From JACVRW01 sp036009005 (lineage in GTDB: Bacteria > Actinomycetota > Thermoleophilia > Solirubrobacterales > Thermoleophilaceae), in the NCBI GenBank assembly GCA_036009005.1, contig DASYMP010000210.1:1-30906 (forward strand): 30,906 bases of DNA. Reading direction: 5' to 3'. The notes beneath the pieces are model-generated. The model was not told the origin of the DNA. It saw only the letters and a program-made list of their open reading frames with translations, and ran no database searches. A program made the position numbers and the translations under genes. Each line of letters begins with the position of its first letter. The first letter of the stretch is position 1. Below are positions 14,538 through 22,303 of the stretch, in pieces.

Positions 14538-15290
14538 TCAGGCGCGTCGACGAGGCTCGCGCGAGGACGGCCGCCAGATCCGCTCGTAGTGTCCGCGCAG
14601 CAGCTCGAGGTGCCTCTCCATCTCACGAGTCGCGCGCTCGGGGTCGCCGTCGCGGACCGCTCCCGCGATCGCGTGGTGGTCCTCGGTGATCGCGGCCTGG
14701 AACTCGCCGTCCGCGCGGCTGCGCGCGATGCGTGTTCTCAGGACCACGAAGATCGGCTCGGTGGCCAGTGTCAGGAGGCGGTTCCCGGATGCCTCCAGGA
14801 TCAGCGCGTGGAAGTCGCGGTGGAGCTCGAAGCGGTCACCGCTCGAGAGCGCGCCGGAGTCGTTGACGAGCGTCGCCTCGAGCCGCCGCACGTGCTCCTC
14901 GGTTCGCCGCTCGGCCGCGAGGCGTGTGGCCGGCACCTCGAGCGTCTGGCGCGCCTCGAGCAGCTCGGACAGCGTCACGTCGTTCGCGTCGAAGAGCAGC
15001 GCCAGGTTCGACTGGAGCACCTCGGTCATGCTGCCGAATGTCGGAGCGGTCACGCGGCTGCCGCCGCCCGCGCCGCGGGTCGTGCGGATCATGTTCTGCG
15101 CGCCGAGCGTCTTCAGGGCCTCGCGGACGGTCGCGCGCGAAACCTCGAAGCTGTCGGCGAGCTCGGCTTCTGTGGGCAGCTTCGCACCGAGGGACAGCTC
15201 GCCGCGGACGATCATCTCGCGCAGGTGCCGAGCCACCTGTGCGCTCGCGCTCAGGATCTCGGGCGGTCGGATTGGCTGACGCTGCTCCAT
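14538..15290 (-). CDS. GntR-family transcriptional regulator (FadR/FCD subfamily)
   Basis: ATG 15290 gives a 250-aa protein of normal FCD length; longer upstream readings run into the divergent gene and are rejected. Residues about 12-80 are the GntR winged helix: HLREMIVRGELSLGAKLPTE, then ELADSFEVSRATVREALKTL and GGGSRV. The C-terminal FCD domain has the helical ligand pocket with candidate metal ligands His161 (HRDFH followed by ALILEASGN), His206 (EDHHAIAGAV) and His227 (MERHL). Members bind organic acids such as pyruvate, citrate or acyl-CoA and release DNA. It is divergent from the CoA-transferase operon with only 19 bases between start codons, so it almost certainly controls that operon and itself. 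Confidence 0.9.
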   Translation of the reverse strand: MEQRQPIRPPEILSASAQVARHLREMIVRGELSLGAKLPTEAELADSFEVSRATVREALKTLGAQNMIRTTRGAGGGSRVTAPTFGSMTEVLQSNLALLFDANDVTLSELLEARQTLEVPATRLAAERRTEEHVRRLEATLVNDSGALSSGDRFELHRDFHALILEASGNRLLTLATEPIFVVLRTRIARSRADGEFQAAITEDHHAIAGAVRDGDPERATREMERHLELLRGHYERIWRPSSREPRRRA

Positions 15291-15318
15291 ATGACTTAAT
15301 GTCTGACCTATGACCTTA
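15290..15318. promoter_or_regulatory. Compact divergent regulatory region with repeat
   Basis: The 19-bp gap between the regulator and operon start codons contains GAC-TTAAT-GTC (15293-15303), a short dyad, and the direct repeat TATGACTTA (15290-15298) / TATGACCTTA (15309-15318) that overlaps both start codons. For the operon, TAATGT at 15297-15302 lies exactly 7 nt before ATG 15310, as expected for a leaderless transcript. GntR binding here would block both directions. Site assignment is inference. Confidence 0.5.
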
Positions 15319-16530
15319 TCGCCGCTTGCCGACCTGCGCGTGCTCTCGATCGAGCAATTCGGCGCGGGCCCGTGGGGGACGATGCAGCTGGCGGACCTCG
15401 GCGCCGACGTCATCAAGGTCGAGGACCCGGCCACGGGCGGTGACGTGTCCCGCACCGTTCCTCCCTACCAGGAGGGCGAGGACTCGCTCTTCTTCGAGAG
15501 CTTCAACCGCAACAAGCGCAGCATCTCGCTCGACCTTCGCTCGGAGGGCGGACGCGAGGTCCTGGGTGACCTCGTGCGGTGCGTGGACGCCGTCTACTCG
15601 AACCTGCGTGGCGATCAGGCGGAGCGGCTCGGGCTCACCTACGCGCAGCTCGGACCCCTCAACCCGCGGATCGTCTGCTGCTCGCTGTCGGGCTTCGGCA
15701 ACAGCGGCCCGCGCGCCAAGCAGGCGGGCTACGACTACGTGATGCAGGCCATGGGCGCGTGGATGAGCCTCACGGGCGGCCCGGACGAGCCGCCGACCAA
15801 GTCGGGGCTCTCGGTCGTGGACTTCATGGGCGGCTATGTCTCGGTGCTCGCGTTGCTCGCAGGCGTCTGGCGCGCTCGGCGCGACGGGGAGGGCTGCGAC
15901 TGCGATGTGTCGCTGTTCGAGACGGCGCTCGCGCAGCTCACCTACGTGGGCACGTGGGCCGCTAGCCGCGGCTACGCGCCGCCGCGCCTCGCCGAGTCCG
16001 CGCACCTGTCGATCGTGCCGTTCCAGGCGTTCGAGGCCGCGGACGGCTGGTTCGTGGTCGCCTGCGCGAAGCAAAAGTTCTGGGAGCTGCTGTGCGACGC
16101 GATCGAGCGGCCCGACCTTCGGGATGATCCGCGCTTCGTCGACTTCGCCGGGCGGCGTGACAACCGCGAGGTGCTGGTGGCCGAGCTGCGGTCGGTCTTC
16201 CGGCTCCGAGGCGTTGCGGACTGGGTCGAGACGCTCGAGGCCGCGGGGGTGCCCGTCGGACGGGTCAACGACGTGGCCGGCGCTCTCGCCGACCCGCAGG
16301 TGGAGGCCCGCGACGCTCTGGTCGAGTACGAGCACGAGACGCTCGGGCTGGTGCGCCAGCCGGCGAGCGCGCTGCGGTTGAGCGGACCGAGGCCTCCCGT
16401 GCGCCGCGGCCCGCGCCGCGGCGAGCACACCGAGGACGTTCTCGGCGAGCTGTGCGGGTACTCCGCGGAGCGCGTCGCGGAGCTCGGGACCAGGGGTGCC
16501 TTCGGACCACCGAGCGAGCTGAGCGCGTGA
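15310..16530 (+). CDS. Class III CoA-transferase (CaiB/BaiF family), probable itaconate/dicarboxylate CoA-transferase
   Basis: The 406-aa product has the class III layout: LADLRVLSIEQFGAGPWGTM and LADLGADVIKVEDP at the start, NRNKRSISLDLRSEGGREVL, SGFGNSGPRAKQAGYDYVMQAMG, and TKSGLSVVDFMGG with Asp171 at the position of the catalytic aspartate that forms the anhydride and CoA thioester. It moves CoA from a donor such as succinyl-CoA to a carboxylic acid. The gene opens a five-gene operon whose other members match the itaconate-degradation set, so itaconate or mesaconate is the likely acceptor; sequence alone does not fix it. Stop overlaps the next GTG as GTGA. Confidence 0.9.
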   Translation: MTLSPLADLRVLSIEQFGAGPWGTMQLADLGADVIKVEDPATGGDVSRTVPPYQEGEDSLFFESFNRNKRSISLDLRSEGGREVLGDLVRCVDAVYSNLRGDQAERLGLTYAQLGPLNPRIVCCSLSGFGNSGPRAKQAGYDYVMQAMGAWMSLTGGPDEPPTKSGLSVVDFMGGYVSVLALLAGVWRARRDGEGCDCDVSLFETALAQLTYVGTWAASRGYAPPRLAESAHLSIVPFQAFEAADGWFVVACAKQKFWELLCDAIERPDLRDDPRFVDFAGRRDNREVLVAELRSVFRLRGVADWVETLEAAGVPVGRVNDVAGALADPQVEARDALVEYEHETLGLVRQPASALRLSGPRPPVRRGPRRGEHTEDVLGELCGYSAERVAELGTRGAFGPPSELSA

Positions 16531-17369
16531 GCGTCGTGATGCTCGCGGCCGCGCGTTCGCTGCTCTTCGCTCCGGGCGACGACCCGCGCAAGCTGCGGAA
16601 GGCGGCGGAGGCCGGCGCGCACGGCGTGATCGCGGACCTCGAGGACGGTGTCTCAGCTCCCGAGCGCGAGGCCGCGCGAGCCCACATCCAGTCCGTGTTC
16701 GGCGAACTGGGCGGCGAGGTCCTCCGGTCGGTACGGATCAACCCGCCCGGCACGTCCGACCACGAGCGCGATCTCGAGCTCGTCCGCTCGCTGCCGGAGG
16801 CGATCCTCGTGCTGCCGAAGGCGACGCCTGGGGCCGTCGAGTCGCTGGCCGGCGTGGAACCGATACTCGCCATAGTCGAAACGGCAGCCGGCCTCGATGC
16901 CGCTCACGAGCTCGCCTCGCACCCCGCCGTCGTCGCCCTTGCACTCGGCAACCTCGACCTGAGCGCCGACCTCGGGCTGCGCCCGCGCTCCGACGGCCTC
17001 GAGCTGCTCATGCCACGGACGGCACTCGTGCTGGCGTCGGCGCTCGCCGGCATCAGGCCGCCGTTCGACGGCGTCAACCCCGACTTCCGCGACGAGAACA
17101 GCCTGCGCGACGCCGTCGACCTTGCAGCGAGCCTCGGGCTGCGCGGAAAGCTGTGCATCCACCCCGCGCAGGTCGCGCCCGTGAACGAGGGCTTTCTCCC
17201 ATCGCAGGCCGAGCGCGCGTGGGCCCGCGCCGTGCTGGATGAGTGCGAGGCGGCGCGCCGCGCGGGGCGAGCTGTCGCGGCGCTCGACGGGGCGATGATC
17301 GACGCGCCCGTCGTCGCGCGGGCGCGGGCGCTCCTCGAGGGCGAGGGGGCGGAGGTGGCGACACGATGA
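16527..17369 (+). CDS. HpcH/HpaI-CitE family lyase, probable citramalyl-CoA lyase type
   Basis: GTG 16527 overlaps the preceding stop (GTGA) and yields 280 aa, the normal CitE-like length. Motifs in order: ARSLLFAPGDDPRKLRKA (CoA/ribose contact), GVIADLEDGV (35-42), Arg70 in VRINPPG, LPKATPGAVE, Glu118 in IVETAAGL and Asp144 in LALGNLDLSADLG, the Mg2+ ligands, then GKLCIHPAQVAPVNEGF. These TIM-barrel enzymes cleave or form beta-hydroxyacyl-CoA esters such as malyl-CoA and citramalyl-CoA with release of acetyl-CoA or a related ester. Its place after the CoA-transferase and before the hydratase suggests citramalyl-CoA cleavage to acetyl-CoA and pyruvate. Confidence 0.88.
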   Translation: MSVVMLAAARSLLFAPGDDPRKLRKAAEAGAHGVIADLEDGVSAPEREAARAHIQSVFGELGGEVLRSVRINPPGTSDHERDLELVRSLPEAILVLPKATPGAVESLAGVEPILAIVETAAGLDAAHELASHPAVVALALGNLDLSADLGLRPRSDGLELLMPRTALVLASALAGIRPPFDGVNPDFRDENSLRDAVDLAASLGLRGKLCIHPAQVAPVNEGFLPSQAERAWARAVLDECEAARRAGRAVAALDGAMIDAPVVARARALLEGEGAEVATR

Positions 17370-17881
17370 CGGCGGACGCCGCACCCGGCGCTGGCCGCTA
17401 CTTCGACGACTTCACGCCCGGCGACGTGTTCCGGAGCGCCATCGGCCGGACCGTGACCGAGACCGACAACGTCTGGTTCACCTGCCTGACGATGAACACC
17501 AACCAGGGGCACTTCAACTCGGCGTTCGCGGAGACGACCGCGTACGGCCAGCCGCTGGTGAACAGCTGCTTCACGCTCGCGCTCGTAACCGGCCTGACGG
17601 TGGCGGATACCAGTCAGAACGCGGTCAACCTCGAGTGGTCCAGGGTGCTGATGCCGAACCCCGTGTTCGTCGGCGACACGCTCTGGGCCGAGACGGAGGT
17701 CACCGCCACGCGCGAGTCCGGCTCGCGTCCGGGCTGGGGCATCGTGGACGTCCGCACACGCGGAATCAACCAGCGCGGCGAGACGGTGATCGAGTTCCGG
17801 CGCGTCTTCATGCTGCCTCGGCGCGACCACGCGGCGCGCGCCGACGTGCGGCCCGCACCCGCTGACGAGTGGCGCGTGTGA
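17366..17881 (+). CDS. MaoC-like hot-dog hydratase, probable itaconyl/mesaconyl-CoA hydratase
   Basis: ATG 17366 overlaps the lyase stop (ATGA); the product is 171 aa, a single hot-dog domain. The hydratase segment is TVTETDNVWFTCLTMNTNQG followed by HFNSAFAETTAYG and PLVNSCFTLALVTGLTV. His49 fits the catalytic histidine; the position of the usual aspartate four residues before it is Asn44, which I also associate with mesaconyl-CoA hydratase-like proteins of this subfamily. SQNAVNLEWSRVLMPNPVFVGDTLWAETEV and VRTRGINQRGETVIEFRR continue the fold. It would add water to an unsaturated dicarboxylyl-CoA to give citramalyl-CoA. Substrate is inferred from the operon. Confidence 0.85.
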   Translation: MTADAAPGAGRYFDDFTPGDVFRSAIGRTVTETDNVWFTCLTMNTNQGHFNSAFAETTAYGQPLVNSCFTLALVTGLTVADTSQNAVNLEWSRVLMPNPVFVGDTLWAETEVTATRESGSRPGWGIVDVRTRGINQRGETVIEFRRVFMLPRRDHAARADVRPAPADEWRV

Positions 17882-19281
17882 CGAGCGATCTGTCCACGAC
17901 GCGGTTCGCGCGCTTCGTGCTGGCGCTCGAGCGCTCCTCCGTCCCGGCGGATGCGGCCGAGTCCGCGACGCTCCATTTCCTCGACGCGCTTGGCTGCGGG
18001 CTCGCCGCGGCGGGCACCGGCGAGGGTCTCGCGGCACGCACGGCGGTGGCGGGCTCGGGCGGCGGCGACGCGTCGATCATCGGTGAGCGCGCCCCCGCCT
18101 CCGCGGCAATGGCGGCCCTCGCGAACGGAACGCTGTGCCACGCGCTCGACTTCGACGACACGCATCCGGACGGGGTCACTCACGTGAGCGCCGTCCTGGC
18201 CCCCGCGTCACTCGCCGCGGCGCAGAGCGCCCGCGCGGACGGGACCACGCTGCTGATGGCATACCTCGGCGGCGCGGAGCTCACGATCCGGCTTGGCATG
18301 GCCGCATCCGGCGCGTTCCACCGCCGGGGCTTCCACCCCACGTCGGTGTGCGGCGTGTTCGGCGCTGCCGCGGCGTCTGCCCGCCTCCTGGAGCTCACGG
18401 ACGATCAGGCCGCCAACGCTCTCGGCGTCGCCGGGAGCTTCGCCGGCGGCGTCTTCGAGTACCTCTCGGACGGATCGGCCACGAAACCGCTGCACGCCGG
18501 CTGGGCGGCGCACGGCGGCGTGCTCGCGGCCCTGATCGCGCGCGCCGGAGGATCGGGGCCCCGGTCGGTCTTCGACGGCCGCTACGGGCTCTACGCCACC
18601 CACGCCGACGGGTCGATCGACCCCGCCGCGTTCGAGGGGTTGGGGGACCGGTGGGAGCTTGCGCGCACGTCGTTCAAGGCGTACCCCGCCTGCCACTACA
18701 TGCACGGCTGCCTGGACGCCGTGGAGGTGCTCCGTGGCCGTGGCCTCCCGGACCCCAGCCTGATCGAGTCGATCGAGGTCGCCGTCCCGCCCGTCGGGAT
18801 CCAGCTGGTGCTCGAGCCCGCCGCGGACAAGCCCGCCCCCCGCACGCCGTACGACGCCAAGTTCAGCCTGCCGTGGGCGCTCGCCGAGCTGATCACGCGC
18901 GGACGGCTCGACACGCGCTCGTTCACCGGCGAGGCGATCGACGACCCCGACGTGGTGGCTCTCGCTCGCAGGGTCACCTACCGCGAGGGCGGCTACGCGA
19001 GCGCGCCGGGCGCGTTTCCAGGCTCCGTGCGGATCGTCACCTCGGACGGCAGCGAGCTCTCCGCCGAGGTGCTGCATGAGCGCGGCCATCGGCGCAACCC
19101 GATGACTCGCGCCCAGGTGGTCGCGAAGTTCGAGGCGAACGCCCAGCTCGCGCTCGCGCCGGACGACGTGGGGCGTGTGGTCGACATCGTGCTCGGCCTC
19201 GACGACGCGACGCCGGACGCGCTGTCCGAGCTCGGCCGAACGCTTGCCTCCGCGACCAGCAGGCAGGAGCTGTCGGTATGA
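17878..19281 (+). CDS. MmgE/PrpD family protein (methylcitrate dehydratase / aconitate decarboxylase-like)
   Basis: GTG 17878 is chosen for its 4-nt overlap with the hydratase stop; an in-frame GTG at 17869 is possible. The 467-aa product follows the MmgE/PrpD fold: LHFLDALGCGLAAAG, then HALDFDDTHPDGVTHVSAVLAPA with Asp91, Thr95 and His102, FHRRGFHPTSVCGVFGAAAA with His153, SDGSATKPLHAGWAA with Lys203, and FKAYPACHYMH with His273/His276. These correspond by eye to the active-site residues of cis-aconitate decarboxylase (IRG1/CAD) and 2-methylcitrate dehydratase. Whether it dehydrates, isomerises or decarboxylates a tricarboxylate is open. A member of this family also sits in the P. aeruginosa itaconate cluster. 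Confidence 0.88.
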   Translation: MTSDLSTTRFARFVLALERSSVPADAAESATLHFLDALGCGLAAAGTGEGLAARTAVAGSGGGDASIIGERAPASAAMAALANGTLCHALDFDDTHPDGVTHVSAVLAPASLAAAQSARADGTTLLMAYLGGAELTIRLGMAASGAFHRRGFHPTSVCGVFGAAAASARLLELTDDQAANALGVAGSFAGGVFEYLSDGSATKPLHAGWAAHGGVLAALIARAGGSGPRSVFDGRYGLYATHADGSIDPAAFEGLGDRWELARTSFKAYPACHYMHGCLDAVEVLRGRGLPDPSLIESIEVAVPPVGIQLVLEPAADKPAPRTPYDAKFSLPWALAELITRGRLDTRSFTGEAIDDPDVVALARRVTYREGGYASAPGAFPGSVRIVTSDGSELSAEVLHERGHRRNPMTRAQVVAKFEANAQLALAPDDVGRVVDIVLGLDDATPDALSELGRTLASATSRQELSV

Positions 19282-20435
19282 GCGCCGCGGCGGCGGACCT
19301 CCGCGACCTCCGCGAGGGCGTGCGCGCGCTGTGCGACTCGTTCGGCAACGAGTACTGGCGCGGGCTGGAGCCCGACACCTACCCGACGGCCTTCGTACAG
19401 CAGCTCACCGACGATGGATGGCTCGCGGCGCTGATTCCCGAGCAGTACGGCGGCGCCGGGCTCGGGCTGACGGCGGCCAGCGTGGTGCTCGAGCAGGTGA
19501 ACGCATCGGGCGGCAACGCCGCCGCGTGTCACGCGCAGATGTACATGATGGGCGTGCTCCTCCGTCATGGCAGCGATGAGCAGCGCGATCGCTTCCTCCC
19601 GGAGATCGCCGCGGGGCGGCTGCGGCTCCAGGCGTTCGCCGTCACGGAGCCGACGGTCGGCTCGGACACCACGCGCATCTCGACTCGCGCCCGTAGGACG
19701 GACGACGGCTGGGTGGTGAACGGCCAGAAGATCTGGACATCGCGAGCGGAGCACTCGGATCTGATGCTGCTGCTCGCGCGAACCACCCCACTCGAGGAGG
19801 TGGAGAAGAAGAGCGAGGGGCTGTCGGTGTTCCTGGTCGACATGCGCGAGGCGCGCGATCGCGGCATGACGATCCACCCGATCGAGACCATGGTCAACCA
19901 CTCGACTACGGAGGTGTTCTTCGACGACCTGCAACTCCCGGCCGACGCGCTGATCGGCGAGGAGGGCAAGGGCTTCAAGCAGATTCTGACGGGGATGAAC
20001 GCCGAGCGGATCCTGATCGCCGCGGAGTGCATCGGCGACGGCCGCTTCTTCATCGAGCGCGCCGTCGCGTACGCGAACGAGCGTGTCGTCTTCGGCAGGC
20101 CGATCGGGGCGAACCAGGGCGTGCAGTTCCCAATCGCGCGCGCTCACGCCGCGCTGGAGGCGGCCGACCTCATGCGCTACGACGGGGCGGCGCGGTACGA
20201 CCGCGAGGAAGCATGCGGAGCGCAGGCGAACATGGCGAAGCTGCTCGCCTCGGAAGCGTCGTGGCAGGCAGCGAACGCCTGCATGGACACCCACGGCGGC
20301 TTCGCGTTCGCGGTCGAGTACGACATCGAGCGGAAGTTCCGCGAGACGCGGCTCTACCAGATCGCTCCGGTCTCGAACAACCTCGTGCTCGCGTTCCTCG
20401 GCCAGCACGAGCTCGGCCTGCCGCGCTCCTATTGA
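19278..20435 (+). CDS. Acyl-CoA dehydrogenase with IVD-type catalytic position
   Basis: ATG 19278 overlaps the previous stop (ATGA). The 385-aa product has the ACAD plan: GWLAALIPEQYGGAGLGLTAA, LQAFAVTEPTVGSDTTRI (FAD/substrate), GWVVNGQKIWTSRA, GKGFKQILTGMNAERILIAAE, FGRPIGANQGVQFPIA, MDTHGGFAFAVEYDIERKFRE. The usual base in the YEG motif is absent: the position reads YQIAPVSNN (Gln361). Glu243 in MNAERI sits where isovaleryl-CoA and long-chain dehydrogenases carry their base, so activity is plausible. It would oxidise an acyl-CoA to its 2-enoyl form with electrons passed to ETF. It ends the operon; the next gene starts 23 nt later with its own promoter. Confidence 0.9.
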   Translation: MSAAAADLRDLREGVRALCDSFGNEYWRGLEPDTYPTAFVQQLTDDGWLAALIPEQYGGAGLGLTAASVVLEQVNASGGNAAACHAQMYMMGVLLRHGSDEQRDRFLPEIAAGRLRLQAFAVTEPTVGSDTTRISTRARRTDDGWVVNGQKIWTSRAEHSDLMLLLARTTPLEEVEKKSEGLSVFLVDMREARDRGMTIHPIETMVNHSTTEVFFDDLQLPADALIGEEGKGFKQILTGMNAERILIAAECIGDGRFFIERAVAYANERVVFGRPIGANQGVQFPIARAHAALEAADLMRYDGAARYDREEACGAQANMAKLLASEASWQAANACMDTHGGFAFAVEYDIERKFRETRLYQIAPVSNNLVLAFLGQHELGLPRSY

Positions 20436-20445
20436 CGGTCGCGGC

Positions 20446-20451
20446 TAATCT
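20446..20451 (+). promoter_or_regulatory. Leaderless-type -10 box of the M3 peptidase
   Basis: TAATCT (20446-20451) lies exactly 7 nt before GTG 20459. That spacing puts the RNA start on the start codon, and no Shine-Dalgarno is present. No convincing -35 is visible. Confidence 0.5.
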
Positions 20452-20458
20452 CGATCGG

Positions 20459-22303
20459 GTGAGCGTGACGGTCGACGAGAAGCTGGAAGCGGCCCGCTGG
20501 GACCTCGACCCGTTGGTCGAGAACCGCGGGCCCGAGGCGGTCGAGCAGATGCTCACCGAGGCGCACGACCGCGCGGAGTCGTTCGCGGGCACCTACAGGG
20601 GCCGGGTGGCCGAACTCGACTCCACGGAGCTGGCCGACGCGATGCGCGAGCTCGCCGCCATCCACGACCTCGCCGGCCGAGCCGGCTCGTACGTGATGCT
20701 GAGCTTCTCGCTCGACACCACCGACCCGGAGCGCGGCGCGCGCCTCCAGAAGGCACGCGAGCTCGGCGCTGCGATCGAGACGCAGCTGCTCTTCTTCGAC
20801 CTGGACTGGAACGAAGTGCCGGACGAGCGAGCCGAGGAGCTCCTCGCCGATCCGGAACTCGGCTTCGCCGCCCACCACCTGCGCAACCTGCGCCGCTACC
20901 GGCAGCACCAGCTGTCCGAGCCGGAGGAGCGCGTGCTCACCGAGACGAGCGTGACCGGAGGCTCTGCGTTCCAGCGCCTGTTCACCGAGCAGACCTCCGC
21001 GCTCGAGGTGCCGCTACCCGGCCGCGACGAGCCGGCCTCGCTCGAGGAGGGCCTGTCGCTTCTGCAGGACCCCGACCGGGAGCGCCGCCGTGAGGCCGCC
21101 GAGAGCCTGACCGCCGCGCTGCGGCCCGGCCTGCGCACGCGCGCCTTTGTCTTCAACACGCTGCTGCAGGACAAGGCCACCAGGGACCGGCTACGCGGGT
21201 ATTCGCACTGGCTCGCGTCGCGCAACCTCGCCAACGAGGCGAGCGACGAGTCCGTCGAGGCGCTGATCGCCGCGGTGCAGGGGCGCTACGACCTCGCCCG
21301 CCGCTGGTACTCGCTCAAGGCGCGGCTGCTCGGGCTCGACCGGCTGGCCTCCTACGACCGGATGGCGCCCGTGTCGGGCTCGGGCGACCGCATCCCGTAC
21401 GGCGAGGCCGAGGCGATCGTGCTCGACTGCTACCGCAGCTTCTCGCCCGAGCTGGGCGCCACGGCCGCGGAGTTCTTCGCCGGCGGGTACATGGATGGGC
21501 CGCCGCGGCCCGGCAAGCGGGGCGGCGCGTTCTGCTCGTACACGGTGCCCTCGGCGCACCCGTACGTGATGCTCAACTACACCTCCCGCCCGCACGACGT
21601 GCTCACGATGGCGCACGAGCTCGGGCACGGCGTGCACGCGGCGCTCGCCCGCCCGCAGGGCATCTTCCACTTCACGACCCCGCTCACGCTGGCCGAGACC
21701 GCCTCGATCTTCGGCGAGAACATCGTGCTCGAGCGCCTCCTGGAGCGCGCGCCGGGCGCGGCCGAGCGCCTCGACCTCCTGGCGGGCGCGCTCGACGGCG
21801 CCGTGGCGGCGGTGTTCCGACAGATCGCGATGAACCGGTTCGAGCACGCCATCCACACGGAGCGGCGGGAGCGAGGCGAGCTGTCCGTGGATCGGTTCGG
21901 CGAACTGTGGCTCGCCACGCAGGGCGACCTGCTCGGCGACAGCGTCGAGCTGGACGACGACTACGGCCTGTGGTGGTCGTACATCTGGCACTTCGTCGAC
22001 TCGCCCGGCTATGTGTACGCCTACGCGTACGGTCACCTGCTCGCGCTGTCGGTGTACCGCCGGTACGAGGAGGAGGGCGAGGGCTTCGTCGAGTCGTACC
22101 TCGACCTGCTTCGCGCAGGTGGCTCGCGGCCGCCCCAGGAACTCGGCGCGATCGTGGGCGTGGACCTGTCCGACCCTGGCTTCTGGAACTCGGGGCTCGA
22201 GCTGATCGAACGCCAGCTCGACGCCGCCGAGGAGGCGGCACGGGAGGCCGGGCGGATCGACGACGTGGCTACGCCGGCACCGCCGGCTACGCAAGAGCGT
22301 TGA
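20459..22303 (+). CDS. pepF: M3 family metallopeptidase, oligoendopeptidase F-like
   Basis: GTG 20459 gives 614 aa, the normal length for PepF. A helical N-terminal part (about 1-200) is followed by the M3 catalytic domain. The zinc site is AHELGHGVHAAL with His386, Glu387 and His390, and the third ligand lies in LTLAETASIFGEN near Glu413, the usual spacing after HExxH. YTSRPHDVLTM precedes it and YAYAYGHLLALSVYRRY near the C-terminus holds the conserved tyrosines that orient the substrate. It cleaves short peptides in the cytosol. A GTG six bases later is an alternative start. It overlaps the methyltransferase gene by four bases (TTGA). Confidence 0.92.
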   Translation: MSVTVDEKLEAARWDLDPLVENRGPEAVEQMLTEAHDRAESFAGTYRGRVAELDSTELADAMRELAAIHDLAGRAGSYVMLSFSLDTTDPERGARLQKARELGAAIETQLLFFDLDWNEVPDERAEELLADPELGFAAHHLRNLRRYRQHQLSEPEERVLTETSVTGGSAFQRLFTEQTSALEVPLPGRDEPASLEEGLSLLQDPDRERRREAAESLTAALRPGLRTRAFVFNTLLQDKATRDRLRGYSHWLASRNLANEASDESVEALIAAVQGRYDLARRWYSLKARLLGLDRLASYDRMAPVSGSGDRIPYGEAEAIVLDCYRSFSPELGATAAEFFAGGYMDGPPRPGKRGGAFCSYTVPSAHPYVMLNYTSRPHDVLTMAHELGHGVHAALARPQGIFHFTTPLTLAETASIFGENIVLERLLERAPGAAERLDLLAGALDGAVAAVFRQIAMNRFEHAIHTERRERGELSVDRFGELWLATQGDLLGDSVELDDDYGLWWSYIWHFVDSPGYVYAYAYGHLLALSVYRRYEEEGEGFVESYLDLLRAGGSRPPQELGAIVGVDLSDPGFWNSGLELIERQLDAAEEAAREAGRIDDVATPAPPATQER

